Source: Monocercomonoides exilis
Lineage: Eukaryota > Preaxostyla > Oxymonadida > Polymastigidae
Direction: 5' to 3'
NCBI GenBank assembly: GCA_001643675.2
Contig: LSRY02000031.1
Location: forward strand, 312,501-376,500
Length of the DNA stretch: 64,000 bases
The notes under the pieces were generated by a model. That model worked only from the letters and a program-made list of their open reading frames with translations. It did not search any database and had not been told where the DNA came from. The number at the start of each line of letters is the position of its first letter. The first letter of the stretch is position 1. Made by a program: the position numbers and the translations under genes. Shown piece by piece: positions 1-11,493 of this stretch.

Positions 1-1014
<1,014 letters not shown>

Positions 1015-4000
1015 TCACTTCGGGAACTTTTGGATGCATGCCCGCTTCACCCAAACAAGACTCGGCCGCTCCGATCCCTCCTGGCTCAGCAACAACTCAA
1101 TCACCTCCTCTGCCTTATTTCCCAGCATTGTCTTGCTGATCGGCCTTTCCCCATTCACAATCTTCTGTCCTGCCACCTCTGCCTCGTACTCCCCAAATGG
1201 CACCTCCAGCGTCAAACACTCCCACAGTATCATCCCAATCGAGAACACCACCGACTTTTCTGTTGCTCCCATCTTGCTCTTCATCATCAGTTCTGGCGCC
1301 TTCCACCTCAAGCACTCCTTTTTGAAATCGTCATCCTCATCCTCAAACGCAGATGAGGACAGAGAGTCACTATCATCATCGCCATCATCACTGGCAGATG
1401 TCACAACTGTTGATGAAGAGATGGATGATGAATCTGAATCATCATCTGACAATAAGTCAGAGTGCATCACAATGCAGATCACCATGTGTTCCGAGAATAG
1501 AACAATGTGTGGACTCAGATTATTCAATGACTGAAGTGGGTTTTCCATCTCGTCAAACGAGTGGAGTGCCCCATTCGCCACCCAGAACAACACCTGTGCA
1601 GCTGTTTGCTCTCTTTCTTTCAATGAGCCAATCGCCATCTCCTTCTTCTCGTTCCTCCCATGAAGCAGCATGAACAGCGAATCCCTCAAGTCAACAATCA
1701 ATTTTTCATGAGGAGACGAGCAGGCCATTGCATCTACCAGATTCGACATCGATGAGGTGGTTGGACAAAGATCTTCCCCTCGAACAAATGTGGATTCTGT
1801 GTCTGAAGTGTCTGTTGTTGAAGTGGATGAGATGGATGGTGATGGTGATCTCTTTTGAATCTCTTCTTCTACAACTTTCTCCAGCATCCATTCTGGAATC
1901 TTATCAGAGTCTCTTCCCAGAATGTATTCAGTCGATCCACACTCGCTCAACAAATGCTCTGATGATTCTAAGTGCTGAAGGCTTTTCTCATACACTCTCT
2001 TCTTCATCCTCTCTTCATTCTTCTTCTCTGCCTCCCTCTCTGCTCTCCTCCACTGCTCCTCAGGTGACATCTCCATCGTCACCATCTCAATCAGCTTTGG
2101 ATCCTTTCTGATGTTATCATTCACAATCTCCTCCAATTCCTCTGTTCTTCTCTTTTGTTTCCTCCATCTAACAGCCAATATCACTGCCACAATTATAATG
2201 ACAAGAAGAACAAATCCCATGATAATAACAATCAACAACAAATACGATTTCCCTTCTTTTCCTCCTTCAACAAGCTTTCCTTCTCCATTTGTTTTTGATT
2301 CGCTCTTGTTCTTCAGGATGAAAGAATCAGTTGATGATGGATTATTGCCATCTCCAAACTGAATGCACACACTCACCTCCACCCCTTCTCCTGCTTCCGT
2401 TATCATCTCTTTTGGCAGTTTCCCTTTAACTTCTGTCTCTGACACATATCCACTTATATCAAACTCATATTTTTCAATCTGCTTTTCTTCTCCCATCTGC
2501 TTCACAACCATGAATGACAAGTCGCATGGCAGCAGCTCCTTCCCTTTGAACACAATCTCCACTTCTTCTCCCACTTCCTTTGCTTCAACACTCTCCAGAA
2601 CTGGAATGAAGAATGAAGATGCTCTTTCAGATACAATCCCTTCTAAATTGCATCCTTCATTCAGAATCCAAAGTGATGAATTATCTTTAACCCCATCTCC
2701 TCCTTTCAAACTGGAAATAGCCAATGAGGCAGAATCAGAACAAATAATGTTTCTTCTCGCTGATGGATATTTCTCAATCGAAGGATTGTTGTTCTCAAAT
2801 CTTCCGTCTTTGATAAATATCATGCCTCCACTCACGCTCATTCCTCCCTTCGATGAGTTGCAAATCGTGGTGTCTCTCACAACTGCTTCACTCTTCGACA
2901 AGTCAACAACTGACCCATTCCATTTGCACACTTCATCAGAAATCTCATTCCCTTTTGTTCCTGTTTCCAGATTCCCCTCAAACACACACGACTCCATCAA
3001 TATCTTCTCTGCCAATGTTATCGCCACTTGGCTCCCCTTTGGTGACTCTGATGTGCACTCATGAAAAGAGCAGTTGCACATATCAAATCCACTCATCGGC
3101 TGACTTGTGCAAACAATGCAAGACCCATCACTCGATCGGCTGATGTTTCTGAATGAAGACAACACCAATGACAAAACGAGTGATGAGTGGCTGTTTTCAA
3201 GTGAGATCAGACTCCTTTTTTCCAACTCAATGCTTGTGGCTGCCAACTTCGAAATGCTCACTTTCTCACTTTTCCCACATTCAATCAATGAACTCTTGCA
3301 TTCCACATCATCCACTCCCACATCCTCAAATGTTGCCCTTTCTGAATGCAATATCTGAAACACTGGCTTCGAGAGTTTTAAGTGGCCAACACTGCATCGA
3401 TCTGCCTCAAATATCCCATCTTCAACAACAATCAGAGAAAATTCAAAAATGGTCTGTGTATTTTCTGCTGTTCTGCTCTCTGACAAGAATGAAACAGATT
3501 CCAGAATGAGAGATCCATTCAGCTGGTGTATCAAGCACGAGCAGACAATATTCTCCATTCCACCAAAAACAAATGACACCTTCTCAAATCGAACAGATTC
3601 CGAGGTTCTCACAACACCCTCATTCCCAAGTTCAATCTCTTTCACTTTTATCTCCCCATTCCTGCTTGCTTCCATCGACTTGATCGTCACCTTCTCAGCT
3701 GAACACGAGCCAGCCAATGTTGTTTCATTCCAGATCAATAACTGCGAATAATCCGATGGGATGATGTGGCTCACCCCAACATTCAGTGATCTGCATGTGC
3801 TCTTCATCTCCCCACACTGCTTGCTGTCGCTACTGTTCTCCACAATCGATGAAACAAATATGAATTCGCTCCTGAACACAAACACCCTCCTCAGAAGATC
3901 CTCTTCATCCCCATAATTGTCTGCTGTGCAACCCCATATCGCCAGCTCCCTCACAAATGGCTCCCCAAAGTTTATCAGGAACTGTGACTCATTTATCTGC

Positions 4001-7000
4001 GAGTCAAGATCTGTGCACTTCACAAACACATCTCTCCCCTTCGATGCAACATTCTCCTTGAATGTGATGTTCGACAGCACAAATGGCAATGCCTTCTGTG
4101 AGACACTCTGTGATTTCAAAAACATCCCTCCGCCTCTCCCAATGTTTGAACAGAAACACTCTGTCACATTTGTGTGATTCACTTCCAGTCTCCCCCCTCT
4201 CATTGAGAAAAAAAACACGCCTCCTCCTTCATGAGAACTTGTCGATCCACAATTGTTTATCGATGAATTCTCCATTTTCAATCTCACTTCATTTGGCACA
4301 TCACAACAAAGCAATGAGGGGTTGTTTGACACACTGTGCTTCGCATTCACAAATGTGCATTGTTCAAATTGAACATTCCACACTTCTTTTGCATTATCAT
4401 TCTCCCTTCCAGAAATCTCACTTTCACTCATCGCAATTGCACTTTTCCCACTCAATGAAATATCTTCAAATGTCACATTGTTCATGGTTGTTACACAATC
4501 AGCTGATATGCTCATTATCTCATGCATCGTTGAGAATCCAGCTATTTCTGTCTTTTCAATCGAAACAATTCCTTTCAATGCACTGATCAACACAAATGAC
4601 ACCTCACTTTCAGCATTGCCACTTGGATGAATTGTACAGCTCACAACACTCGTTTTGATTGCATCTGATCCTGTTTGGATGAGGGTGTTTGCTCCGTTGT
4701 CAAAGGAACTGGGGGTCAGAATCCCCAATTCACTGAACTGAACAACCCCTTTGCACTCAACAACAGCATCCCCATTCCCTTCAAGTGCTTGAGCAAATTG
4801 GATTTTGTCTGACTCCCCATTTGTTCCTTCCAGCTTCATCTCATTCATCTCAATCACATTCATCACATCACAAATCCCCTGAACTGCAATTGATTCAATC
4901 CCCAAGTTACTCCCTCGCTTCACTCCATAATCAACAGATCGGCATGGATACTCCCTCAACCCACACACAACAACATTGTTTCCTTCCTCTGCAATATAAA
5001 CACTCGATTCAATCTCTTTCCAGAAATAAATCAGTGGGATTGCACATTCCTTGTTTTCTCCATCATATCCCCTCATCGAGTCCTCTGTCAGCATCTCCAG
5101 TCTGCCTTTCACAAATGGAAGTGTTTCGTTCTTGATGCTCTTGGCAAGTGATGGAGATGAAATGAACAGATCCTTCCCATATTTCGCATTGTTTGGCTTC
5201 TCAGATGAAAAAACTGGTGAGGATATCACAAACTCTGCCTTTCCTTCTTCTTCTTCTTCTTTCAGTATCTTCAGCATTATTCCTCCTCCATATCCAACAC
5301 TTCCCTCTTCATATGGTGCTCTGCAACAATAAAACGAACACAAACTTATCAAAAGATTCGTTTTTGAAGATGCCTCACAAAAGAGTGCACCTCCTCCAAT
5401 CTCAGTTCCCTCCTCTCCAGCAACAGCACACCCTTCGAATGTGCAGTCATTTATTTTCACTTTGTAATCTCTTCCGTCATTATCATCAGCAGCATCATTG
5501 CTTGCAATGCTGATGCATCCTCCACTTCCCTTCAAACGAGTGATCGATGAAAATGTGCATCCTGACATCTCTTTAATAATCCCCTCATGGCACTCAACAA
5601 CACTCCCATCACCAAATGTGATTTCGGAAAAATCACAATGAGTCATATTCATCGAAGGCACACTTTCAGCATTCCCTTCAACAACAAATATAGATGAATC
5701 TCCAATTTTCATATTCTTTGAACCAAACTCACTCACCTCCACAGCCCCTCCAACAGCCTTCACAAACACTGTCGAAATAGGCTCAGTGCCTCCTTCCATC
5801 TCACATCCATTCAGTGTGAGCTTCCCTGAATGGCACTCAAACACACTCTCATGAAATGTCAGCGATTTCTTCAAAGAAAATACAATGCCAGTCACACACA
5901 CAGAAACTGTGTTTTTTATCAATCCACTTTGAGCTCCCTCTTTCTGATCACAAACATCACACTTCGTCTCATCCTCTTTGGGTGCAATGCTCCATTCATT
6001 TGACGTCAACCCCAATTCCTCCTCAAAAACAAATGGCTCAAGAAGAGCAACATCCTTTTTCTTCCCTTCAAAGTGGAGCGACACTGCCTTCGAAATGGAT
6101 GAGCACGGAAACTCTTCAAATCCACACTTCGAGAAATCATGGCTCAGTGATCCTCCTCCCACAAACGCTGGTGTAGAAAAGTTGTTCCACAAATAGATAC
6201 ACAGCGGAATTGGGAACGATTCATCCCCATTTTCATATCCCTGCATCTTGCTCTTTGTTTCCAATGAAGCTGTCAATGAAGTGATCTTCCCACTTGTTGC
6301 TGTTGATTCGAGATCGATCGAGTCAACAAAAATGTCACTTCCCCATCTGGCCCTGTTTCCTTCAAATCCTGATGAAATCAGAAACTCTGCATTTGTGTCT
6401 CTCACTTTCAGCCCAATCCCTCCTCCCCTCCCTTGAGTGACTGAGGCATAACAGTTCGTCACAACGCCTCCTTTCACATTCAATGAACTCCCACTTCCCA
6501 CTTCAACAATCATACCTCCTCCAAAATCACAGTCTTCACTCCCACAGCCATCAATCGTGCATCCTTCAAAAGTTATCGAATGTGACCCTTCACTCACACT
6601 CATCAGCGATGATCCTGCTGTTGTTCTCACAATGTTGCTGAACACACAGTTATCCAGAGACAATGTCACAGACGATTCTTGATGAAGAGATATCACACTT
6701 GTGATGCTGAATGTTTGTTCCCATCTCACATCTTGCATCTTCAACTCTCCCCCTTCCAGTTTCACAAGTGAGTTCTGAATGCTCCTCTCTTCCGAATGAG
6801 CTGAATCCATCGAAATATTCATTCGCTTCACATCCATCAACCCACTTCCCTCAACCTCAAACAAAATGCATCGCCTGTTGTTTTCATATGAGGTGTTGTG
6901 AATCAATGAAAGATCACTCACACTCAATATCTCTGTTCCAACACAAAACAGACTCAGTCCATTTGATTCAAATTTTGTTTCAATGGCTGAACCAGATGAA

Positions 7001-7284
7001 GAAGCCCCATTCACAGAGATTGTTATCTCTCCAATGTCAATTCCTTTGCCTTCCACAACTGTTCCAGAAAGCACTTTGATTTCCTCCACAAACCCTTCAA
7101 TCATTTGGGAAAGGCAATGGCTGATTGTGAGGCATGCACAACTTTCATTCAACCCACAGCTGAATGTGTCTGTTGCATTTTCCTGTGTTTGAACGGAAGC
7201 AACAAATCTGCTTCTTCCTCCTTCATTTGGAAGCCAATCACTTTTGTCTCCACCTGCATAATACCGATTTCCTGTTTCGCTCAT
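1015..7284 (-). CDS. Giant beta-helix surface protein with TM segment and C-terminal pseudokinase
   Basis: An intronless open frame of 2,089 codons. Roughly the first 1,600 residues are a repetitive extracellular-type region. It has many short repeats of the form F.xC..(8-15)..GGGI, with N-glycosylation-like NxS/T sites, as in right-handed beta-helix proteins related to chlamydial/protist polymorphic membrane proteins. A basic-flanked transmembrane helix lies near residues 1,680-1,705. It is followed by a charged coiled-coil stretch. A tyrosine-kinase-like C-lobe (about 1,885-2,089) is recognisable from RWKAPEL, a D/SxGMILWE-like helix and a terminal ERPSL motif. The usual catalytic HRD and DFG motifs are not seen (an NLSPHIVL-like loop stands in their place), and an acidic/serine run is inserted at about 1,943-1,985, so it is probably a pseudokinase. 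The first ATG lacks a signal peptide. The same frame continues upstream through two stop codons into a secreted N-terminus (7,309-8,811). The ATG at 7,284 is therefore probably not the ancestral start. Role inferred: cell-surface or phagosomal recognition. Confidence 0.8.
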   Translation of the reverse strand: MSETGNRYYAGGDKSDWLPNEGGRSRFVASVQTQENATDTFSCGLNESCACLTISHCLSQMIEGFVEEIKVLSGTVVEGKGIDIGEITISVNGASSSGSAIETKFESNGLSLFCVGTEILSVSDLSLIHNTSYENNRRCILFEVEGSGLMDVKRMNISMDSAHSEERSIQNSLVKLEGGELKMQDVRWEQTFSITSVISLHQESSVTLSLDNCVFSNIVRTTAGSSLMSVSEGSHSITFEGCTIDGCGSEDCDFGGGMIVEVGSGSSLNVKGGVVTNCYASVTQGRGGGIGLKVRDTNAEFLISSGFEGNRARWGSDIFVDSIDLESTATSGKITSLTASLETKSKMQGYENGDESFPIPLCIYLWNNFSTPAFVGGGSLSHDFSKCGFEEFPCSSISKAVSLHFEGKKKDVALLEPFVFEEELGLTSNEWSIAPKEDETKCDVCDQKEGAQSGLIKNTVSVCVTGIVFSLKKSLTFHESVFECHSGKLTLNGCEMEGGTEPISTVFVKAVGGAVEVSEFGSKNMKIGDSSIFVVEGNAESVPSMNMTHCDFSEITFGDGSVVECHEGIIKEMSGCTFSSITRLKGSGGCISIASNDAADDNDGRDYKVKINDCTFEGCAVAGEEGTEIGGGALFCEASSKTNLLISLCSFYCCRAPYEEGSVGYGGGIMLKILKEEEEEGKAEFVISSPVFSSEKPNNAKYGKDLFISSPSLAKSIKNETLPFVKGRLEMLTEDSMRGYDGENKECAIPLIYFWKEIESSVYIAEEGNNVVVCGLREYPCRSVDYGVKRGSNLGIESIAVQGICDVMNVIEMNEMKLEGTNGESDKIQFAQALEGNGDAVVECKGVVQFSELGILTPSSFDNGANTLIQTGSDAIKTSVVSCTIHPSGNAESEVSFVLISALKGIVSIEKTEIAGFSTMHEIMSISADCVTTMNNVTFEDISLSGKSAIAMSESEISGRENDNAKEVWNVQFEQCTFVNAKHSVSNNPSLLCCDVPNEVRLKMENSSINNCGSTSSHEGGGVFFFSMRGGRLEVNHTNVTECFCSNIGRGGGMFLKSQSVSQKALPFVLSNITFKENVASKGRDVFVKCTDLDSQINESQFLINFGEPFVRELAIWGCTADNYGDEEDLLRRVFVFRSEFIFVSSIVENSSDSKQCGEMKSTCRSLNVGVSHIIPSDYSQLLIWNETTLAGSCSAEKVTIKSMEASRNGEIKVKEIELGNEGVVRTSESVRFEKVSFVFGGMENIVCSCLIHQLNGSLILESVSFLSESRTAENTQTIFEFSLIVVEDGIFEADRCSVGHLKLSKPVFQILHSERATFEDVGVDDVECKSSLIECGKSEKVSISKLAATSIELEKRSLISLENSHSSLVLSLVLSSFRNISRSSDGSCIVCTSQPMSGFDMCNCSFHECTSESPKGSQVAITLAEKILMESCVFEGNLETGTKGNEISDEVCKWNGSVVDLSKSEAVVRDTTICNSSKGGMSVSGGMIFIKDGRFENNNPSIEKYPSARRNIICSDSASLAISSLKGGDGVKDNSSLWILNEGCNLEGIVSERASSFFIPVLESVEAKEVGEEVEIVFKGKELLPCDLSFMVVKQMGEEKQIEKYEFDISGYVSETEVKGKLPKEMITEAGEGVEVSVCIQFGDGNNPSSTDSFILKNKSESKTNGEGKLVEGGKEGKSYLLLIVIIMGFVLLVIIIVAVILAVRWRKQKRRTEELEEIVNDNIRKDPKLIEMVTMEMSPEEQWRRAEREAEKKNEERMKKRVYEKSLQHLESSEHLLSECGSTEYILGRDSDKIPEWMLEKVVEEEIQKRSPSPSISSTSTTDTSDTESTFVRGEDLCPTTSSMSNLVDAMACSSPHEKLIVDLRDSLFMLLHGRNEKKEMAIGSLKEREQTAAQVLFWVANGALHSFDEMENPLQSLNNLSPHIVLFSEHMVICIVMHSDLLSDDDSDSSSISSSTVVTSASDDGDDDSDSLSSSAFEDEDDDFKKECLRWKAPELMMKSKMGATEKSVVFSIGMILWECLTLEVPFGEYEAEVAGQKIVNGERPISKTMLGNKAEEVIELLLSQEGSERPSLVWVKRACIQKFPK

Positions 7285-7308
7285 TGAAACGCTAAATAAA
7301 GAGATTGA

Positions 7309-7959
7309 TTATGATACTGCTGTTACAACAGCAATGTCATTTCCCAAAGAGGCTTTGTTTTTGTGAAAAAAGCAATACATAACATTAATTCCTGCAAAAG
7401 AGGAATTCATATTGAAAGCAATTCCTCCTCCTCTTAGAGAAGAGTTACAATGACTGAAGTGGTAATTGTAAATTTTCATCATTGATGATGGAAACCAATG
7501 CATAATTCCTCCTCCATCTGTGTTTGCTCCATCCATTATTGCTGAGCAGTTGATGAATGAACATCCAATTACATTGTTATCGTTTTTTGTGCATTGACAT
7601 GACCACATGACAATTCCTCCTCCATTATATGTTGAATATCCATCTTTAAAAAGGCAATCTTCAATAAAATGTTGAACGCTGATGTTTCTGATCTGAATTC
7701 CTGCACCTCCTCCGCCTGAACTTGCTTGACAAGAACAGCCAATAAATGAACAATGTTTCATTACACATTCAGCAATATTCAGTGCATACACACCACCGCC
7801 ATGAAACGATGTTGCTTGGCAATTTATAAATGATGAATTTTCAACAGTTAATGTTGCACTTGAATTATCATGAATAAATAATGCTCCTCCAAATTCATCA
7901 TTACAGCCTCCAAACTCACAATTCACATAGCAACTCGTTTCAGTCGAAGTTTCCCTCAA
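7309..7959 (-). pseudogene. Beta-helix segment, same frame as the 1,015-7,284 gene, isolated by stops
   Basis: A 216-codon open frame of classic beta-helix repeats (SFINC..GGGV, SFIGC..GGGGAGI, CSFINCS..GGGI, GGGIAF) ending in GNDIAVV. It is in exactly the same frame as the ORFs on both sides. Downstream, a TAA at 7,309-7,311 and eight further codons separate it from the ATG at 7,284. Upstream, an in-frame TGA at 8,029-8,031 separates it from the signal-peptide ORF. No GT..AG intron with a length divisible by three was found that removes the TAA. The simplest reading is a middle section of one long gene broken by nonsense mutations. Sequencing error or a separate short gene remain alternatives. 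Confidence 0.65.
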
Positions 7960-8028
7960 TGTGTTTTTTGTATTTAACAGTTCTCGAATGATGTTTGAAA
8001 GTGTGGAATTGAAACATGTGAAAGATTG

Positions 8029-8811
8029 TCATCTTTGAAGTCCGTTCACAACCAATCCATTCAAAACATCAATGGAGTCCCACATTTCACTATTTCTCAA
8101 AGAACTGCATAGAATTGACTTCTTTTGAAATTTTATGTTCCCAAAGTTGTCATTTTTTGAAATGTTTGAAAGCAAACAGTTTGATAATCGTTCCAAAGCA
8201 CCAATTCCATTTGAAAAAATACCTCCATTTCCATCAAAAACAATATTTCTGATTGCAAAGCAAGACACAAAAACTTTTGCATCGAAAGAGCTCATATTAA
8301 CTACGCCTGAGACAAAACTGTTTTCAAATCGAATCTTTAAAGTGAAGTTGAAGAGTGACACCATTCCATTTGAAGAAATGAATGAAAGTGATTGACAACC
8401 AGAGTATTTGCAAAAGTGACAATTTTCAACAATCAATTTTGAATGAGAAGTAACTTTCATGATTTCGTTTTGATTTGTTTGTTTCAATGAAACATCGATA
8501 ATTTTGAATGAAGAATTATTCAAAATAAAATATGTTGAGGTATGAGCTGTTTTCAATTTGTCCGAATTATATTTGCAAATTCCGAAATTCCTTTTTGAAA
8601 ATGCCTCATTTGTTGTAAAATGAAAATTATTTTTTGACTCATCTGAAGAAAGATTTTCATTTCTTTCAATATTCTTTTCAGATGGAGTATTATTGGGGTA
8701 ATGTTCAAAACAATTATTTGATTCAAAGATACATAAAAATTCAGATCTTAGTTCCTGGGTTTCGATTAAAATAATGAAAAATGAGATTATTCCAAGAGAA
8801 GGTTTCGCCAT
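8029..8811 (-). pseudogene. Secreted N-terminus of the broken beta-helix gene
   Basis: A 260-codon open frame starting MAKPSLGIISFFIILI, a convincing hydrophobic signal peptide. It is followed by a region with beta-helix-like phrases (NSSFKIIDVS, VENCHFCKYSGC, VFDGNGGIFSN). It ends at TGA (8,029) inside the phrase GLQR-stop-QSFTCFNST. The protein character continues without a break in the same frame on the other side of that stop. Together with 7,309-7,959 and 1,015-7,284 it makes a single frame of about 2,600 codons with two stops. The low-GC codon use of this part and of 7,309-7,959 differs from the more GC-rich 3' part. This could mean an old fusion of two beta-helix modules or different rates of decay. 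Confidence 0.65.
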
Positions 8812-10311
8812 TTAAAAGAATGAAATTTGATCTCAATACCACAAATTTGAAAATTTGGCATTGTTAAAAACTTATGGGAAAAACATAAGGACTTATTGAG
8901 ACAATAAAAATAAAAATAAAAATTAATAAATAAATAAAGATATATCCGTTCCACTCTTTTTCTAAATTTATATCACGATAATTCTTCCAAAACAATGCAT
9001 AACATTCAGAAAAATAATAACTATTAAGAAAATCTTTCAAAATTTGTGTGAAGCAAAATTCATAAATAAAAATTTCGTGTTTAAACCTTTTTGATGTCAT
9101 ATTTTGTCAAGAATTTTAATTACGTTTTCAGATGGAGTGCATTATTGCATAACACACGACCATAATCGAATTATTACGTTAATGAAAATAGCATTCCTTC
9201 AAACTGTTTCATAATGTTATTTTGTCTATCTTTTATCCAGCAACTTATTTTTGTAAACAAATTTAATAATTTTTCATCCTCTTCTTGTTTTGAACAAGAT
9301 TTATCACAATTGTGATAATCAACAATAATTTCATTATTCAAATTCATAATAGAATTTAAATTTCCAGGCTATTAAAACAGTTTTGGATATGTTTTTCTAA
9401 CTGGTCTATATTATAAGTGGAGCTTTTTGATGTTGAAAAAGTGTTGTTTTGAAAAGTTAATGCTAACAATATGTGCAACAGAATTACACATCTTCAAGTT
9501 GTATACGAATTGAATTTAAATATTAAATCTGTGGTTAATAATATGAAATGTTTGTCACGAAAATATCAATTTAAAAATATTCCTTGGTTTCAAAAAAAAG
9601 AGACAAGTATTCTTGAACTGGTTTTATTTCTTTAAAAGATTTTTGAAAAGTTCATGTTGGTTAATTTACAGGTGAAAATTATAATTGAATATGAACATTT
9701 TAGTTGCATTCAAACTCTCCACATTTCATAAGCATTGAAACAAATATTTGACAATGTTGTTAGACATATTCTTGTGAAGAAAAGAAAGCGAAAACTTTTA
9801 TATAATGATTGTTTCCATTTTTTCGTTTTAAAAAGAAAATAAAACGATAATGACTTTTCAAAAATAACTTGAACATGAAGATAATGATTTTTCCCACAGT
9901 TTCCACAAACATATTTGGATAAAAAATTATTTTCACAATATGGGACATAATATTTGACTTCAAACATTATCATTGAAAAATTATGTATCTCAGATGAACT
10001 TTTTGTGATCAAAAAATTTGAAATAAATGGGTTAATTTCTTGAAATACGTTTGATGTCATAAAACATTTTGTTATAACATCAATGATGTTTGTTCACAGT
10101 TATGGAAATCTAATTTATTTTGAAATCTGAGAAAGCGAAATAAAGTCATGAATGAAACAATTTTCATTATGCATTGTGCATAAAAAAAGCTTGAAAGTCC
10201 GTATTTTCCCCCATATGTTGTCATCATTGCTTCCATAAATGAAAATATTTTTCTCAGTCTTATCTTGTGCATTAATCTGTATTTCATTATTAAGCCTTTT
10301 TTTACAACACA
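8812..10311. other. AT-rich stretch, no supported gene
   Basis: Very AT-rich sequence upstream of the beta-helix gene. A few short minus-strand open frames (9,710-10,060 and 10,072-10,362) have a faint coding look with scattered Cys, Asn and Phe. They could be remnants of another beta-helix gene, but no diagnostic repeat survives. I see no RNA gene here. Confidence 0.45.
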
Positions 10312-10339
10312 TTCATTATTCGAATATGGGAAACAAATA

Positions 10340-10791
10340 CTGTCAAAACCGGATATAATCACAGCGGTTTTTGCACAACTTTTTGTAACTCCATCCGATT
10401 GTGATAATATCCAATGCTGCTTAACATAGAAAAAAAATAAAAATTAATTTATAAAATAATTAATTTTGGGTCGATTTTTTTATTTTTGAAAATTCTTCAT
10501 CAAAACGCATTTTTCACTTGCGAAATTAATTTTTTGCATAAATGGATATTATTTAGACTTATTTGAGCATATTTTTCAAAAAGCGAAAAATTAAAATTTT
10601 CAATCAAAAAATCTTTTTTTCATTGAAAAAATCACCCATTATTATAAAAAAATGTGATCATATATTTTCAGCCCTATGATTAAATGATATATGAAATGAA
10701 TGAAAAACAGGTATAAAATGTCAGCGCATCGAAGAATGTGACTTAAAACAAATGTGATTGTATTCGATGTTATTATGTCCGGTTTTGACTG
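10340..10791. mobile_element. MITE with CWGTCAAAACCGGA termini inserted in the palindrome
   Basis: The left end reads CTGTCAAAACCGGATATAAT. The right end is the inverted equivalent (ATTATGTCCGGTTTTGACTG). A TA dinucleotide precedes the left end and TT follows the right. The element interrupts one palindrome arm and is missing from the other, which gives a natural empty site. Length (452 bp), AT-rich non-coding interior and a possible TA target suggest a Tc1/mariner-type MITE. The superfamily assignment is inference. Confidence 0.7.
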
Positions 10792-11136
10792 TTATTCAAA
10801 ATTAATCAAATTTTGTATCTTTAAAAAAAATTCTTTTTGGTGAAAAATTGGTTTTTGGCTGAGTATCGAAAAGTGATGAAAATATTAAATTTTTTCATTA
10901 TTTATAAAATTGATGAAAATTTGAATCCCAATAAATATTATTTGTCTATTAACATTAAAATTTCTAGCTTTTCAGAAAAAAAATAATCATCATTGTTATC
11001 TTTAAATTTTCAAATTAATTCAACTAACATTTTTTATAACTATTCATGAATTATTCAATATATATAGGTTTTATCATTATTAAATTATGATAACAAATAT
11101 ATTTCTTAATGGAACAAGTCCATTTACAGATATTTC

Positions 11137-11493
11137 ATAAAATACCGGACATCGTACAAAAAACCGGACAAGATCGCTTTCACTTTAACTGCAAGAGGAA
11201 TAATTATGTTTAATTTCCTCAAAATACATCCCATCAATACAAACTCATTTGACATACAAATCTTTCAAAACAGCTTCATTTGTGCTCAGATAAAATTATC
11301 GATTGAAATCTCGGAGAAATAAGATTTTGAGTTACTCAGAGATTTCAATGATTAATTTTTCTGAGCACAAATGAGAATTTTTTGAAAGTTTTGTATATCA
11401 AATGAGTTTGTATTGATGGGATGTATTTTGAGGAAATTAAACATAATTATTCATCTTGCAGTTAAAGTGAAATCGATCTTGTCCGGTATTTTA
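11137..11493. mobile_element. Hairpin element with ATAAAATACCGGAC ends at the palindrome centre
   Basis: An inverted repeat with ends ATAAAATACCGGAC and GTCCGGTATTTTAT. Its arms pair almost to the centre (the GAGCACAAATG, CCCATCAATACAAACTCATTTG and TTAACTGCAAGA blocks each have inverted partners). It shares the ACCGGAC core with the neighbouring MITE and with a second internal copy near 11,164, so the two may be related non-autonomous elements. Confidence 0.65.

Noticed and set aside
2363-4586. Several long plus-strand frames opposite the beta-helix gene
   Set aside because: Shadows of the minus-strand gene's codon bias, with Ser/His/Leu-rich content and no domain.
8029-8031. In-frame TGA as evidence of a reassigned code or selenocysteine
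   Set aside because: Other genes here end at TGA, TAA and TAG in the expected places. A second break is TAA. No SECIS-like hairpin was recognised. A nonsense change is simpler.
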